The notes beneath the pieces are model-generated. The model worked only from the letters and a program-made list of their open reading frames with translations, was not told where the DNA came from and did no database searches. The position numbers and the translations under genes were made by a program. Positions 44,230 through 53,399 of a stretch of DNA of 64,000 bases are shown here, piece after piece (the first letter of the stretch is position 1; every line of letters begins with the position of its first letter). Origin of the DNA: Xanthomonas campestris pv. badrii (GTDB taxonomy: Bacteria; Pseudomonadota; Gammaproteobacteria; Xanthomonadales; Xanthomonadaceae); NCBI RefSeq assembly GCF_012848175.1, contig NZ_CP051651.1, positions 992,001 through 1,056,000 on the forward strand, given 5' to 3'.

Positions 44230-45852
44230 TCACGGCAGTGCCGGTGGGCGCGCGTCGGCGTGCGCATCCCAGAACGCACAGCGATGACGTTGCACGAAAT
44301 CCGTGGCTGGCCCGATTCCTTGCGGCGACAGCAGCAACGGGGCATCGCCATCGAAGCGCGGCCACGGCGGACGACCATCGCCATTAGGCTCGCCAGTACG
44401 CGCGAACGCACCCCAATAGTCCTGCAGGGTCGTGGAGAACGTCTGCTGCGCGGCAGTGAACCGCGGGCGGCCGCTCAGCACCCACGGGCGCTGGAACAGG
44501 TACACCAGCTCGGAGGCGTGATACGCGCCCAGCGGCGGCGAGAACGGCACGCGGAGCAGGCCGTAGGGCGCCTGTGGATCATCGAACTCGTAGGCGTACA
44601 CCGGCGCCTGCGTGCGCAATGCCCGCCCCAGCCGGCGGGTGGGGCAGGCAAAGCTGCCATCGGTGACGATGTCGGCATACGCATTCCAGCGCGACTGCGC
44701 GGCGATGTCCGCGTACTGCGCCATCACGTGGTTGGCCTCAGGGTGCATGCGCTCCACGCGGGAGGCGTAGCCGCTGCGCAGAGTGAGCCCGCCAACATAG
44801 GACAGCAGCTGCGCAAACAGCCGCCCTTCATCGCGATTGGTGCCGATCATGACCGGCACCTGCACCTGTTGCGCGCTGGCGATGGCGGCAGCAGGCGGCA
44901 CAGGCAGCACGTCGCCACCGCTGATCGGTGCCCAGGAATCGCGGCCGGTCAGGCCGCGCCGCTGCGGCTTGGCATCGGCCAGGGCGTCGGCCGGGAGCGC
45001 GCGCAGGCATGCCGCCGCATCCGCATCGCTGGCGCATCCCAGCGCTTGCGCCATGCGTGTGCCGCCGTCTTCGGCCGCGTTGCGCGCGATGCTGGAATCG
45101 GCAGACAGGCAGCTGCCGCTTTGCAGGATGGCGCGCTGGAACAGGCCCTTTGCCCCTGGCGACACCAGCTGGTAACAGATGCTCCAGGCCCCGGCCGACT
45201 CGCCGAACACGGTGACGTTGTGCGCATCGCCACCGAAGGCACCGATATTGCGCTGCACCCAGCGCAGGGCCGCCTGCTGATCGAGCAGGGCGTAGGCGCC
45301 TTCGCCTTCGCCACGCAGCGCCGGGTGCGCAAGGAACCCGAATACGCCCAGCCGGTAGTTGGGCGCCACCACGATCACATCCTGGCGCGCGGCCAATGCG
45401 CTCAGGTCGTAATCGACATTGCTGCCCAACTGCAGCGCGCCGCCATAGATCCACACCATCACCGCGCGCGGATGCGCGGGCGCAGGGCCGGGCGGAGCAT
45501 AGAGATTGAGCGTGAGGCAGTCCTCGGAGACATGCTTGTGCCCGAAGCCATAGCGCGGCAGGCAGGCGGGACCGGCCTGCGTGGCATCGCGCACCCGCGT
45601 CCATGCCGCCACCGGCTGCGGCGCGCGGAAGCGCAGCGCGCCCACCGGCGGCGCCGCAAACGGCACGCCGAGAAACGCACGCCCCTGCGCGCTGGCCACG
45701 CCGCGCACCGGCCCGGTGTCGGTCTGCACCACCACCGCCTGCGCATCGCGCGCCTCCACCAGCGCCGGGACCTCGCCGGGACGACGCGGCGTGCAGCCGC
45801 TCACCATGCAGGCGGCCAGCAGCCCAGCGACGAGATGTTTCAGTTCAAGCAT
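44230..45852 (-). CDS. Type-B carboxylesterase, lipoprotein
   Basis: A 540-residue alpha/beta hydrolase. The N-terminus MLELKHLVAGLLAACMVSGC carries a lipobox (VSGC), so it should be anchored in the membrane by a lipid. Type-B esterase landmarks are FLGVPFAAPPVGALRF, SEDCLTLNLYAP, oxyanion loop VWIYGGALQLGS, and the nucleophile in VFGESAGAWS (GESAG). Acid and His residues fall in NRDEGRLF and GAYHASELVYLF. It hydrolyses carboxylic esters; the natural substrate, perhaps a plant ester or xenobiotic, is unknown. It stands between the reductase and gcvP without overlap. Confidence 0.9.
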   Translation of the reverse strand: MLELKHLVAGLLAACMVSGCTPRRPGEVPALVEARDAQAVVVQTDTGPVRGVASAQGRAFLGVPFAAPPVGALRFRAPQPVAAWTRVRDATQAGPACLPRYGFGHKHVSEDCLTLNLYAPPGPAPAHPRAVMVWIYGGALQLGSNVDYDLSALAARQDVIVVAPNYRLGVFGFLAHPALRGEGEGAYALLDQQAALRWVQRNIGAFGGDAHNVTVFGESAGAWSICYQLVSPGAKGLFQRAILQSGSCLSADSSIARNAAEDGGTRMAQALGCASDADAAACLRALPADALADAKPQRRGLTGRDSWAPISGGDVLPVPPAAAIASAQQVQVPVMIGTNRDEGRLFAQLLSYVGGLTLRSGYASRVERMHPEANHVMAQYADIAAQSRWNAYADIVTDGSFACPTRRLGRALRTQAPVYAYEFDDPQAPYGLLRVPFSPPLGAYHASELVYLFQRPWVLSGRPRFTAAQQTFSTTLQDYWGAFARTGEPNGDGRPPWPRFDGDAPLLLSPQGIGPATDFVQRHRCAFWDAHADARPPALP

Positions 45853-45944
45853 GTGCCAGGCTCTGCCAGTACGGTAAGGACGTCCGCCATCATCCCGGCT
45901 GCACGTGTAGGCCAGGCAAATGACCCTCTCAGCTGGCGCGCCAT

Positions 45945-45972
45945 GAAAAAACCCAGCCGTTCCCGGCTGGGT
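45945..45972 (-). terminator. Rho-independent terminator of gcvP
   Basis: On the minus strand ACCCAGCCG (45972-45964), a four-base loop and CGGCTGGGT (45959-45951) form a perfect nine-base stem followed directly by TTTTTT (45951-45946, overlapping the stem's last base). It is 28 bases after the gcvP stop. Confidence 0.88.
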
Positions 45973-46000
45973 GTGTTGCTTACAACGTGCGTCGCACCGC

Positions 46001-48934
46001 TCAGGCCTCGGCGTCTTCCTTGTACGCATCCACCGGGATGCACGCGCACATGACGTTCTTGTCGCCGTAGACATTGTCCACGCGGGCGACCGGCGGCCAG
46101 TACTTCTGCTGCTTGAGGCTGGGCAGCGGGAAGGCGGCCAGTTCGCGCGGGTAGGCGTGGGTCCACTCGCTGGCCGACACCTGGGTGGCAGTGTGCGGGG
46201 CGTGCTTGAGTGGGTTGTCCTCGCGGTCCAGGCGGCCGTCTTCGATGGCGCGGATCTCTTCGCGGATCTGGATCATCGCGTCGATGAAGCGGTCCAGTTC
46301 ATGCTGCGATTCGCTTTCGGTCGGCTCCACCATCAAGGTGCCGGCCACCGGGAAGCTCAAGGTCGGCGCATGGAAGCCGAAGTCGATCAGCCGCTTGGCG
46401 ATATCCTCGGCACCAATGCCGCTGGTCTTCTCCAGCGGGCGGATGTCCAGGATGCACTCGTGCGCCACCAGCCCGTTGCGGCCGGTGTACAGCGTCTTGT
46501 AATGCGGTGCCAGGCGCTTGGCGATGTAGTTGGCATTGAGCAAGGCCACCTGGGTCGCCTTGCGCAGGCCGGCGCTGCCCATCATGGTCACGTACATCCA
46601 GCTGATCGGCAGGATCGAGGCGGAGCCATAGGCGGCCGCGCTGACCATGCCGCCGGTGCGCTGGACGTCTGCTGCCCCGCTTCCGGAGTTGAATCCGCCG
46701 CCATGGATGGCGGCAGTTTGACCTTCGCCGGCATGGAGGCCGGCACGAGGCAAGTATGGCGCCAGGTGCGACTTCACTGCACACGGGCCCACGCCCGGGC
46801 CGCCACCACCGTGCGGAATGCAGAAGGTCTTGTGCAGGTTCAGATGCGACACGTCCGAGCCCCACTTGCCGGGCTTGGCCACGCCAACCAGCGCGTTCAT
46901 GTTGGCGCCGTCGGTGTAGACCTGGCCGCCATGCGCATGCACCGCTTCGCAGATCGCCACCACGTCTTCTTCGAACACGCCGTGGGTGGACGGGTAGGTG
47001 ATCATCAGCGCGGCCAGGCGATCGGAATACTTTTCCGCCTTGGCGCGGATGTCATCCACGTCCACGTTGCCGTTGGCATCGCACTTGGTGACCACTACCG
47101 TCATGCCGCACATCTGCGCGGAGGCCGGGTTGGTGCCGTGTGCGGATTCGGGGATCAGGCAGATATCGCGATGCGCTTGCCCGCGGGCGCGGTGATAGGC
47201 ACGGATCGCCAGCAGGCCGGCGTATTCGCCCTGCGCGCCGGAATTGGGCTGCAGGCTCACCGCGTCGTAGCCGGTGCATTCGACCAGCATCGCTTCCAGT
47301 TCGTCGATCAACTGCGCATAGCCGGCCGACTGCTCGGCCGGTGCCAGCGGGTGGATCGCGCCGAACTCGGGCCAGGTCACCGGGATCATTTCGGCGGTGG
47401 CGTTGAGCTTCATGGTGCAGCTGCCCAACGGGATCATGGTGCGATCCATCGCCAGATCCTTGTCGGCCAGCGAGCGCATGTAGCGCAGCAATTCGTGCTC
47501 GCTGTGGTGGGTATTGAACACCGGGTGGGTCAGGAACGGGGTGGTGCGCAGCAGGCCCTGCGGCAAGGCATCGGCGGTGGCGGCATCCAGCGCGTCCACA
47601 TCGGCCGTGGCACCGAACAGCTGCGCCAGCGCGACCACGTCGGCGCGGGTGGTGGTTTCGTCCAGGCTGATGCCCACCGCTTCGCTGTCGATGGCGCGCA
47701 GGTTGATGCCGGCCGCACGCGCACGGGCGTGGATGGCATCGGCATCGATCGCCTTGACGTGGAGGGTGTCGAAGAAATGCTCGCCCACGGTGACGCCGGC
47801 GCTGCGCAGTGCGGCAGCCAGGATCGCGGCCAGGCGATGGGTGCGACGCGCGATGCGGGTCAGGCCGTCGGGGCCGTGGTAGACCGCATACATCGAGGCC
47901 ATCACCGCCAGCAGCACCTGCGCTGTGCAGATGTTGGAGGTGGCCTTCTCGCGGCGGATATGTTGCTCGCGCGTCTGCAGCGTCAAACGGTAAGCAGGAT
48001 TGCCGGCGGCATCGATCGACACGCCGATCAGGCGGCCGGGCATCGAACGCTTGTAGGCATCGCGGCAGGCCATGAAGGCTGCATGCGGGCCGCCGAAACC
48101 GAACGGCACGCCAAAGCGCTGCGAATTGCCGACCACGATGTCTGCGCCCCATTCGCCGGGTGCGGCGATCAGGGTCAGCGCCAGCAGATCGGTGGCCACG
48201 GCCACCAGGCCACCTTGCGCGTGCACGGCATCGGCCAGCGCGGCGTGGTCGCCGATGTGACCGAAGCTGTCCGGATACTGCAGCAGCACGCCGAAGCATT
48301 CGGCCTGCAGCGCCTCTTCCGGCGTGCCGACGCGCAGCACGATGCCCAGCGGCTCGGCGCGCGTGCGCAGCAGTTCCAGCGTCTGCGGATGCACGGCATC
48401 GTGCACGAAGAACGTGTCGGATCTGGACTTGGCCGAACGCTTGGCCAGCGTCATCGCTTCGGCCGCAGCGGTGGCTTCGTCCAGCAGCGAGGCGTTGGCG
48501 ATCTGCATGCCGGTCAGGTCCGCGCACAGGGTCTGGAAGTTGATCAACGCTTCCATGCGGCCCTGCGAAATCTCTGCCTGGTACGGCGTGTAGGCGGTGT
48601 ACCAGGCCGGGTTTTCCAGGATGTTGCGCAGGATCACCTTCGGCGTATGCGTGCCGTAATAGCCCTGGCCGATAAAAGTGCGGTGCACCTGGTTCTTGCT
48701 GGCGATGGCGCGGATCTTGGCCAGCGCCTCTTCCTCGGTGATCGCCGCGGGCAGCGCAAGTGCGGCCGGCGACTTGATGTTGCCCGGCACGATGGCGTCG
48801 GTCATCGCATCCAGGCTGGCGTGGCCGACCACGTCCAGCATCTGCGCGATTTCTGCGTCGTTGGGGCCGATGTGGCGTTCGACGAACGCGCTGTGGTGTT
48901 CGAGGTCGCGCAGGGAAGACGGAGTGTGGGACAT
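46001..48934 (-). CDS. gcvP: Glycine dehydrogenase (decarboxylating), P-protein of the glycine cleavage system
   Basis: A 977-residue pyridoxal-phosphate enzyme that decarboxylates glycine and transfers the aminomethyl group to the lipoyl H-protein. It is the single-chain form with two homologous halves. The PLP lysine lies in [20 protein letters not shown]. Other landmarks are [40 protein letters not shown] and [14 protein letters not shown]. The gene is monocistronic: no gcvT or gcvH lies nearby, and it has its own riboswitch and terminator. The start ATG 48934 ([20 protein letters not shown]) matches the family N-terminus; ATG 48943 is in frame. Confidence 0.95.
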   Translation of the reverse strand: MSHTPSSLRDLEHHSAFVERHIGPNDAEIAQMLDVVGHASLDAMTDAIVPGNIKSPAALALPAAITEEEALAKIRAIASKNQVHRTFIGQGYYGTHTPKVILRNILENPAWYTAYTPYQAEISQGRMEALINFQTLCADLTGMQIANASLLDEATAAAEAMTLAKRSAKSRSDTFFVHDAVHPQTLELLRTRAEPLGIVLRVGTPEEALQAECFGVLLQYPDSFGHIGDHAALADAVHAQGGLVAVATDLLALTLIAAPGEWGADIVVGNSQRFGVPFGFGGPHAAFMACRDAYKRSMPGRLIGVSIDAAGNPAYRLTLQTREQHIRREKATSNICTAQVLLAVMASMYAVYHGPDGLTRIARRTHRLAAILAAALRSAGVTVGEHFFDTLHVKAIDADAIHARARAAGINLRAIDSEAVGISLDETTTRADVVALAQLFGATADVDALDAATADALPQGLLRTTPFLTHPVFNTHHSEHELLRYMRSLADKDLAMDRTMIPLGSCTMKLNATAEMIPVTWPEFGAIHPLAPAEQSAGYAQLIDELEAMLVECTGYDAVSLQPNSGAQGEYAGLLAIRAYHRARGQAHRDICLIPESAHGTNPASAQMCGMTVVVTKCDANGNVDVDDIRAKAEKYSDRLAALMITYPSTHGVFEEDVVAICEAVHAHGGQVYTDGANMNALVGVAKPGKWGSDVSHLNLHKTFCIPHGGGGPGVGPCAVKSHLAPYLPRAGLHAGEGQTAAIHGGGFNSGSGAADVQRTGGMVSAAAYGSASILPISWMYVTMMGSAGLRKATQVALLNANYIAKRLAPHYKTLYTGRNGLVAHECILDIRPLEKTSGIGAEDIAKRLIDFGFHAPTLSFPVAGTLMVEPTESESQHELDRFIDAMIQIREEIRAIEDGRLDREDNPLKHAPHTATQVSASEWTHAYPRELAAFPLPSLKQQKYWPPVARVDNVYGDKNVMCACIPVDAYKEDAEA

Positions 48935-49041
48935 GGCGGGCATCCGGGGCAGAGGGCATGCGAAAGGTCGGAAGCACCGCAACCGGCATGACGCGCATGG
49001 GCGCACCATCACCTGCCGCAGTGGCGGTCTTCCTCGCGCCC

Positions 49042-49222
49042 CTCTGTCCTTTTGCCTGAGAGTTTGAGAACGCGGCCTGGCGCTGGGCCTGCCTGCGTTC
49101 CGTGCCCCTTCGGCGCCGGCATCGGCCGGTCTCTCCAGAGTTGTGTTGAAGATGGTATCGGGCCTGAGCGATTACGGGCTGTTGCGCCTTCGGCAGCGGC
49201 AGTGCCGCTTCTCCCACCGTGT
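49042..49222 (-). promoter_or_regulatory. Tandem glycine riboswitch upstream of gcvP
   Basis: Two glycine aptamers lie in series in the minus-strand leader. The first (about 49222-49153) has GTGGGAGAAGC, GCCGAAGGCGCAA and GCTCAGGCCC. The second (49140-49042) is closer to consensus: CTCTGGAGAGACCGG, GCGCCGAAGGGGCACGG and CTCAGGCAAAAGGACAGAG. The two are joined by a short linker (ATCTTCAACACAA). Glycine should switch on the downstream glycine cleavage gene. The RNA ends about 110 bases before the gcvP ATG, leaving room for an expression platform. Confidence 0.92.
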
Positions 49223-49231
49223 TGCCGGCCG

Positions 49232-49237
49232 ATTATA
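49232..49237 (-). promoter_or_regulatory. -10 box (TATAAT) of the gcvP promoter
   Basis: On the minus strand 49237-49232 reads TATAAT, a perfect -10 hexamer, nine bases before the first riboswitch aptamer. A good -35 box is not visible at the expected 16-18 base distance, so the promoter may need an activator or rely on the -10. Confidence 0.6.
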
Positions 49238-49411
49238 GCGTGGCTGCGCGCCGTGGGGCGGGCAGGCGCGGCCCTGATCCGGGTCCGCACTCGCGTTTGC
49301 TTAACCTTGGCACCGCAAGCGCCTATCATCGGCGTCCTTATGCTCATCCCGGCATTGCGACAGGCAGGTGCCGGCGTGCGTCCCCCGATGCACCACGTTT
49401 CGGATCCCTGC

Positions 49412-50665
49412 ATGACCCCCACCACGCCTTCCACCCGACGCATGGCGCTGCTGCTGGCCGGGCTGGCGATGTTCGGCCCGTTTTCCATCGACACCATCTT
49501 CCCGGCGTTCTCGCGGCTCAGTCGCAGCCTGGCAGTGGACCAGGTGGCGATCCAGCAAACGATCAGCGTGTATCTGCTGGCCTACGGGGCGATGAGCATC
49601 GCGCACGGGCCGCTGTCCGACGCCTGGGGCCGCAAGCGGGTGATCCTGGGCGGGCTGGTGCTGTTCATCTCCGCCTCGATCGGCTGCGCGCTGTCGCAGG
49701 ACCTGCCCACGTTGCTGGCGTTCCGCGCGTTGCAGGGGCTGTCGGCGGGCGTGGGCATGATCGTCGGCCGCGCGGTGATCCGCGACCTGTTCCATGGCCC
49801 GGATGCGCAGCGGCTGATGAGCCAGGTGTCGATGATCTTCGGCATTGCGCCGGCCATCGCGCCCATCATCGGCGGCTGGATCCTGCTCAGCGGCGCCGGC
49901 TGGCCGCTGATCTTCTGGTTCCTTGTGGCATTCGGACTGGTGCTGTTGGTGGCCACCCTGGTCTGGCTGCCGGAAACCCATCCGGTCCAGGCGCGTACCC
50001 CCCTGCAGTTCAAGCGCCTGCTGCAGGACTATGTGCGGATCGGCTTCAATCCGCGGTTCCAGCGGCTGGCTGCGGCAGGGGCGTTCAATTTCGCCGGCAT
50101 CTTCCTGTACATCGCCTCGGCGCCGGTGCTGATCATGCAGCACCTGGGCCTGGGCGAGGGCGACTTCGCCTGGCTGTTCATCCCCACCATCGGCGGCATG
50201 ACGCTGGGCTCGTTTCTGTCCGGGCGCATGGCAGGACGCATGGAGCCGGTGCGGCAGATCCGCATCGGGTTCATCTGCTGCGGCGTGGCCGCGCTGGCCA
50301 ACCTCGGCTACACCATGTCGGTGGCGCAGATCGCCCTGCCATGGGCGGTGCTGCCGATCTTCCTGGCCGGCGTGGGCATGGCGTTGATTTTCCCGATCCT
50401 GGCGCTGGCGGTGCTGGACATGTACCCGCACCAGCGCGGCCTTGCGTCCTCGCTGCAGGCCTTCACCCAATTGATGACCAACACGCTGGTGGCCGGTGTG
50501 CTGTCGCCGCTGCTGAGTGAACATCCGCGGCATCTGGCGATCGGCATGACCGGTTTTTTCTTGCTGGGCTGGCTATTCTGGCGCTGGGAGCGCCGCAGCG
50601 GCCGCCGCCTGCGTCACCGCCAGGCGACCGAGGCGGTCCCGCTGGAACCGGCCGACCACCTTTGA
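49412..50665 (+). CDS. Bcr/CflA family drug-resistance MFS transporter
   Basis: A 417-residue inner-membrane proton antiporter with 12 predicted membrane segments (MALLLAGLAMFGPFSIDTIF begins the first). The motif-A-like loop GPLSDAWGRKRVILGGLVLF and LQGLSAGVGMIVGRAVIRD are characteristic of the Bcr/CflA branch. It exports small hydrophobic drugs. It is divergent from gcvP. ATG 49412 is chosen because the N-terminus fits the family; ATG 49388 in the same frame is possible. Confidence 0.9.
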   Translation: MTPTTPSTRRMALLLAGLAMFGPFSIDTIFPAFSRLSRSLAVDQVAIQQTISVYLLAYGAMSIAHGPLSDAWGRKRVILGGLVLFISASIGCALSQDLPTLLAFRALQGLSAGVGMIVGRAVIRDLFHGPDAQRLMSQVSMIFGIAPAIAPIIGGWILLSGAGWPLIFWFLVAFGLVLLVATLVWLPETHPVQARTPLQFKRLLQDYVRIGFNPRFQRLAAAGAFNFAGIFLYIASAPVLIMQHLGLGEGDFAWLFIPTIGGMTLGSFLSGRMAGRMEPVRQIRIGFICCGVAALANLGYTMSVAQIALPWAVLPIFLAGVGMALIFPILALAVLDMYPHQRGLASSLQAFTQLMTNTLVAGVLSPLLSEHPRHLAIGMTGFFLLGWLFWRWERRSGRRLRHRQATEAVPLEPADHL

Positions 50666-50681
50666 CCCGACAGGAGCCTGC

Positions 50682-51086
50682 ATGTCCACCGATTCCAAGT
50701 TGCGCCGCGATGCCCGCAAACGCGCCGCCGAGCGCCAGCGCAATCAGGCCGCCGCCAATCCCACGCCGGTCTCCCCGATCGAGCCGCACGCCGAACTGCG
50801 CGACCAGCAACGCACCCTGCTGGCCGGCATCGTCCGCCGCGACGGCGAATGGGTATTGGGCATGGACGGCCGCATCGCCGGTGAGAGCACCAGCGCCGCG
50901 CAGGTGCTGGCCCTTATCATGCGCGCTGCCGAACTGCACGAACGCCAGGGTACGCCGGTGCGGCTGACCTACTCGGACGCGCTCAAGGACGCCGCGCATG
51001 CCGAAGCCCAGGCCGGCGGCATGGAGTTCGAGCAGTTCAAGACCAAATTGAGCGAGCGCTTGCAGGGTGGTGCCAAGCTCAATTGA
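50682..51086 (+). CDS. Hypothetical protein, 134 residues
   Basis: The gene begins 16 bases after the transporter stop and is preceded by ACAGGAG, a good ribosome-binding site. The product (MSTDSKLRRDARKRAAERQR...) opens with a basic helix, then a region ending EWVLGMDGRIAGESTSAAQV and a helical C-terminus (GGMEFEQFKTKLSERLQGGA). I do not recognise a family. Conservation next to the transporter and normal codon usage suggest a real gene. Confidence 0.7.
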   Translation: MSTDSKLRRDARKRAAERQRNQAAANPTPVSPIEPHAELRDQQRTLLAGIVRRDGEWVLGMDGRIAGESTSAAQVLALIMRAAELHERQGTPVRLTYSDALKDAAHAEAQAGGMEFEQFKTKLSERLQGGAKLN

Positions 51087-51091
51087 CTCTT

Positions 51092-51123
51092 GCCGGGCAG
51101 CGTCGGCATCGACGCTGTCCGGC
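51092..51123. terminator. Hairpin between convergent genes
   Basis: GCCGGGCAGCGTCG (51092-51105) pairs with CGACGCTGTCCGGC (51110-51123) with one mismatch and a four-base loop. Six bases after the plus-strand stop and 30 after the minus-strand one, it could serve both convergent genes, although no T-run is present. Confidence 0.65.
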
Positions 51124-51152
51124 GGGCGGGTTGGCCGGTCGTGTGCCACGCG

Positions 51153-53165
51153 TCAGCGCGTCGCAGCGGGTGCAGGTGTCGTGGGAACCGGAGCGCTGGC
51201 CTGCCAACCGCACATCTGCCCCTGGTTCTGCTGCTTGAGCCATTCGCTCATCGGCGCGAAATACTCCAGCATCGGGCCGGCGTCGAGTGTCTCGCTGCCG
51301 GTGAGTTCCTTCAGCGTGGTCTGCCACGGTTGGCTGGAGCCGCGTTGCAGCATCGACCAGAATTTCTGCCCGGCATCCTTGTTGCCGTAGAAGCTGCACT
51401 CGTACAGCGGGCCCTGGTGGCCGGCCGCCTGGCACAGGCCCTTGTAGAACTGGAACTGCAGGATGTGCGCAAGGAAGTACCGCGTATAGGGCGTATTGCC
51501 CGGCACATGGTACTTGGCGCCAGGATCGAAGAACTCCTCGCCACGCGTGCTGACCGGCGCCACGCCCTGGTACCTGGCCTTCAGGTCCCACCAGGCCTGG
51601 TTGTAGTGCTCCGGCGTGATCGAGCCATCGAACACGCCCCAGCGCCAGCGGTCGATCATCAGGCCGAAGGGCAGGAACGCCACCTTGCTCAAGGCCATGC
51701 GCATCTGCGAATTGATCAGCGCTTCGCGGCCGGCTTGCTGCTCGCCCACCATGCCGATCGACTGCAGGTACTTCGGCGTCATCGCCAGCACGATGGTGTC
51801 GCCGATCGCTTCGTGGAAGCCGTCGTTGGCGCCGTTCTGGAACAGCGGCGGCAACGGGTTATAGGCCAGGTCGTAATAGATGTGGCCGAGCTCGTGGTAG
51901 ATGGTGGTGAAGTCTTCTTCGGTCGGCCTGATGCACATCTTGGTGCGCACATCCGCGCCGATGCCCTGGCCCGGCTCGCCACCCATGTTCATGTCCCAGG
52001 CGCTGGCATGGCAGACCACGTCGCGGTCCAGCGGCTTGATGAACTGCGAGCGCTGCCAATAGCTCTCTGGCAGCTTGGGCATGCCCAGCGAGGTGTAGAA
52101 CTCCTGTGCGCGCTCGCTCATCTGTTTGGCGGTGCGCAGTTGTGCCTCGCGCTCGGCGTTGAAGCGTGCGGCAGCACCGCCATCGCCACCGGTGTTGCGT
52201 GCCAGCACCGCGCTCAGATTGCCCTGGTACTGTTTTTCCAGGGCGGAGGTGATGTCCAGGTCGCCGGCGCCCGGATAGGGCTGCAGCAGGTCCCACAGGT
52301 TGCTCCAGTCCTGCTGCCACATATTGCCCATCAGGTGCGCGGGCAACAGCCCGCCGGGCAGCTCGCCCTTGTCCTTGCCGTATTGGGTGTCCAGCTTGCC
52401 GCGCGCGTAGCACTGCAGCTGCGCGTACAGCGGTTTGACTTGTTCCCACAGCCGATCGGTTTCGCTCGCCAGTTGCGCCGGCGGCATGTCGTAGCCGCTG
52501 CGCCACATCACCCCGACATCGGCAAAGCCCAGGCCGCGCGCGCCCTCGTTGGCCAGCTCGACAAAGCGCTGGTAGTCCTTGCGCATCGGCTGCGCGGTGC
52601 CGTGCCAGCCCTGCCAGGCATCGAGTTGCGCGTCGTAGTCGCGGCTGCTGGCCAATACCTGTTCCAGCTCGCCGAGTTGGCGGCAGCGGCGCTGCTCGCC
52701 ATCGCCCATGCAGTAGCTGCCGGCGCCGTAGTCGCCCTCCATCTTGGCCGCGATGCGGGTGAGTTCGGCCAGTTTGGTCGCATCGCGCGGTGCGGGCAGG
52801 GCGCTCATCAGCTTGAGCAATTGCAGGGCGCGCGCGCTGTCGGCCGACATCGGCGTGCCGGCATACTGCTTGGATTGTTCGATCCAGCGATCCAGCTGCG
52901 CCAGCGAGCGCTCGTTGGCCTTGGCTGCCAGCAGCTGCGAATCGCCATTGATGTAGGTCGAGGACAGCCACTGCGCGGCGGTGACCTCCGGATAGGCGGC
53001 CTTGTATTCGGCATTGATGCGCGCAACGAAGGCATCGGCGCTTTCGGCAGGCACGGGTTTGGTTGCAGCAGGTGTGCTTGGCGGTGCGGCGTCCCGGCGG
53101 CAGGCCGACAGCCATACGGTGCCGGCGGCCACGGCCAGTGCCAGCAACAGCAGACGAGGATTCAC
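51153..53165 (-). CDS. M2 family dipeptidyl carboxypeptidase (bacterial ACE homologue), lipoprotein
   Basis: A 670-residue zinc metallopeptidase of the angiotensin-converting-enzyme family. The signal sequence ends in a lipobox (VWLSAC), so it is an envelope lipoprotein. The zinc motif HELGH lies at residues 424-428 in TTIYHELGHIYYDLAYNPLP, and the third ligand Glu in HEAIGDTIVL at 451-456. Substrate-pocket blocks such as CHASAWDMNMG and YFLAHILQFQFYKGLCQ are present. It removes dipeptides from peptide C-termini. The single catalytic domain resembles the germinal ACE form. Xanthomonas ACE-like enzymes have been characterised biochemically. The gene stands alone, opposite the small protein gene. 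Confidence 0.93.
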   Translation of the reverse strand: MNPRLLLLALAVAAGTVWLSACRRDAAPPSTPAATKPVPAESADAFVARINAEYKAAYPEVTAAQWLSSTYINGDSQLLAAKANERSLAQLDRWIEQSKQYAGTPMSADSARALQLLKLMSALPAPRDATKLAELTRIAAKMEGDYGAGSYCMGDGEQRRCRQLGELEQVLASSRDYDAQLDAWQGWHGTAQPMRKDYQRFVELANEGARGLGFADVGVMWRSGYDMPPAQLASETDRLWEQVKPLYAQLQCYARGKLDTQYGKDKGELPGGLLPAHLMGNMWQQDWSNLWDLLQPYPGAGDLDITSALEKQYQGNLSAVLARNTGGDGGAAARFNAEREAQLRTAKQMSERAQEFYTSLGMPKLPESYWQRSQFIKPLDRDVVCHASAWDMNMGGEPGQGIGADVRTKMCIRPTEEDFTTIYHELGHIYYDLAYNPLPPLFQNGANDGFHEAIGDTIVLAMTPKYLQSIGMVGEQQAGREALINSQMRMALSKVAFLPFGLMIDRWRWGVFDGSITPEHYNQAWWDLKARYQGVAPVSTRGEEFFDPGAKYHVPGNTPYTRYFLAHILQFQFYKGLCQAAGHQGPLYECSFYGNKDAGQKFWSMLQRGSSQPWQTTLKELTGSETLDAGPMLEYFAPMSEWLKQQNQGQMCGWQASAPVPTTPAPAATR

Positions 53166-53399
53166 GGGTGGTCCTTGCGGTGACGTCCGGGCAAAGGCTA
53201 GAGCGCGCCAGGCGTCAGGGCAAGCAGGACAACCGTTTCAAGCACGGTAGCGGCGAGGCGGCAAGCGCGTCGTCGCCATGCAGGTCGGGTTCGGAACGTT
53301 TCAGCCGGCAGCTGCGCAGGCCCGGGAGCGCATTGCCGGCACCCGAACGCGGCATGTCTCCCTCCCTGACGCTTCCGGCACGCTCGCGGCATCGCCTTG

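Noticed and set aside
45971..48991. A 1006-residue open frame on the plus strand opposite gcvP
   Set aside because: It lies exactly antisense to gcvP, has an Arg/His/Gln/Gly-rich composition typical of GC-rich shadow frames, and shows no family resemblance or ribosome-binding site.
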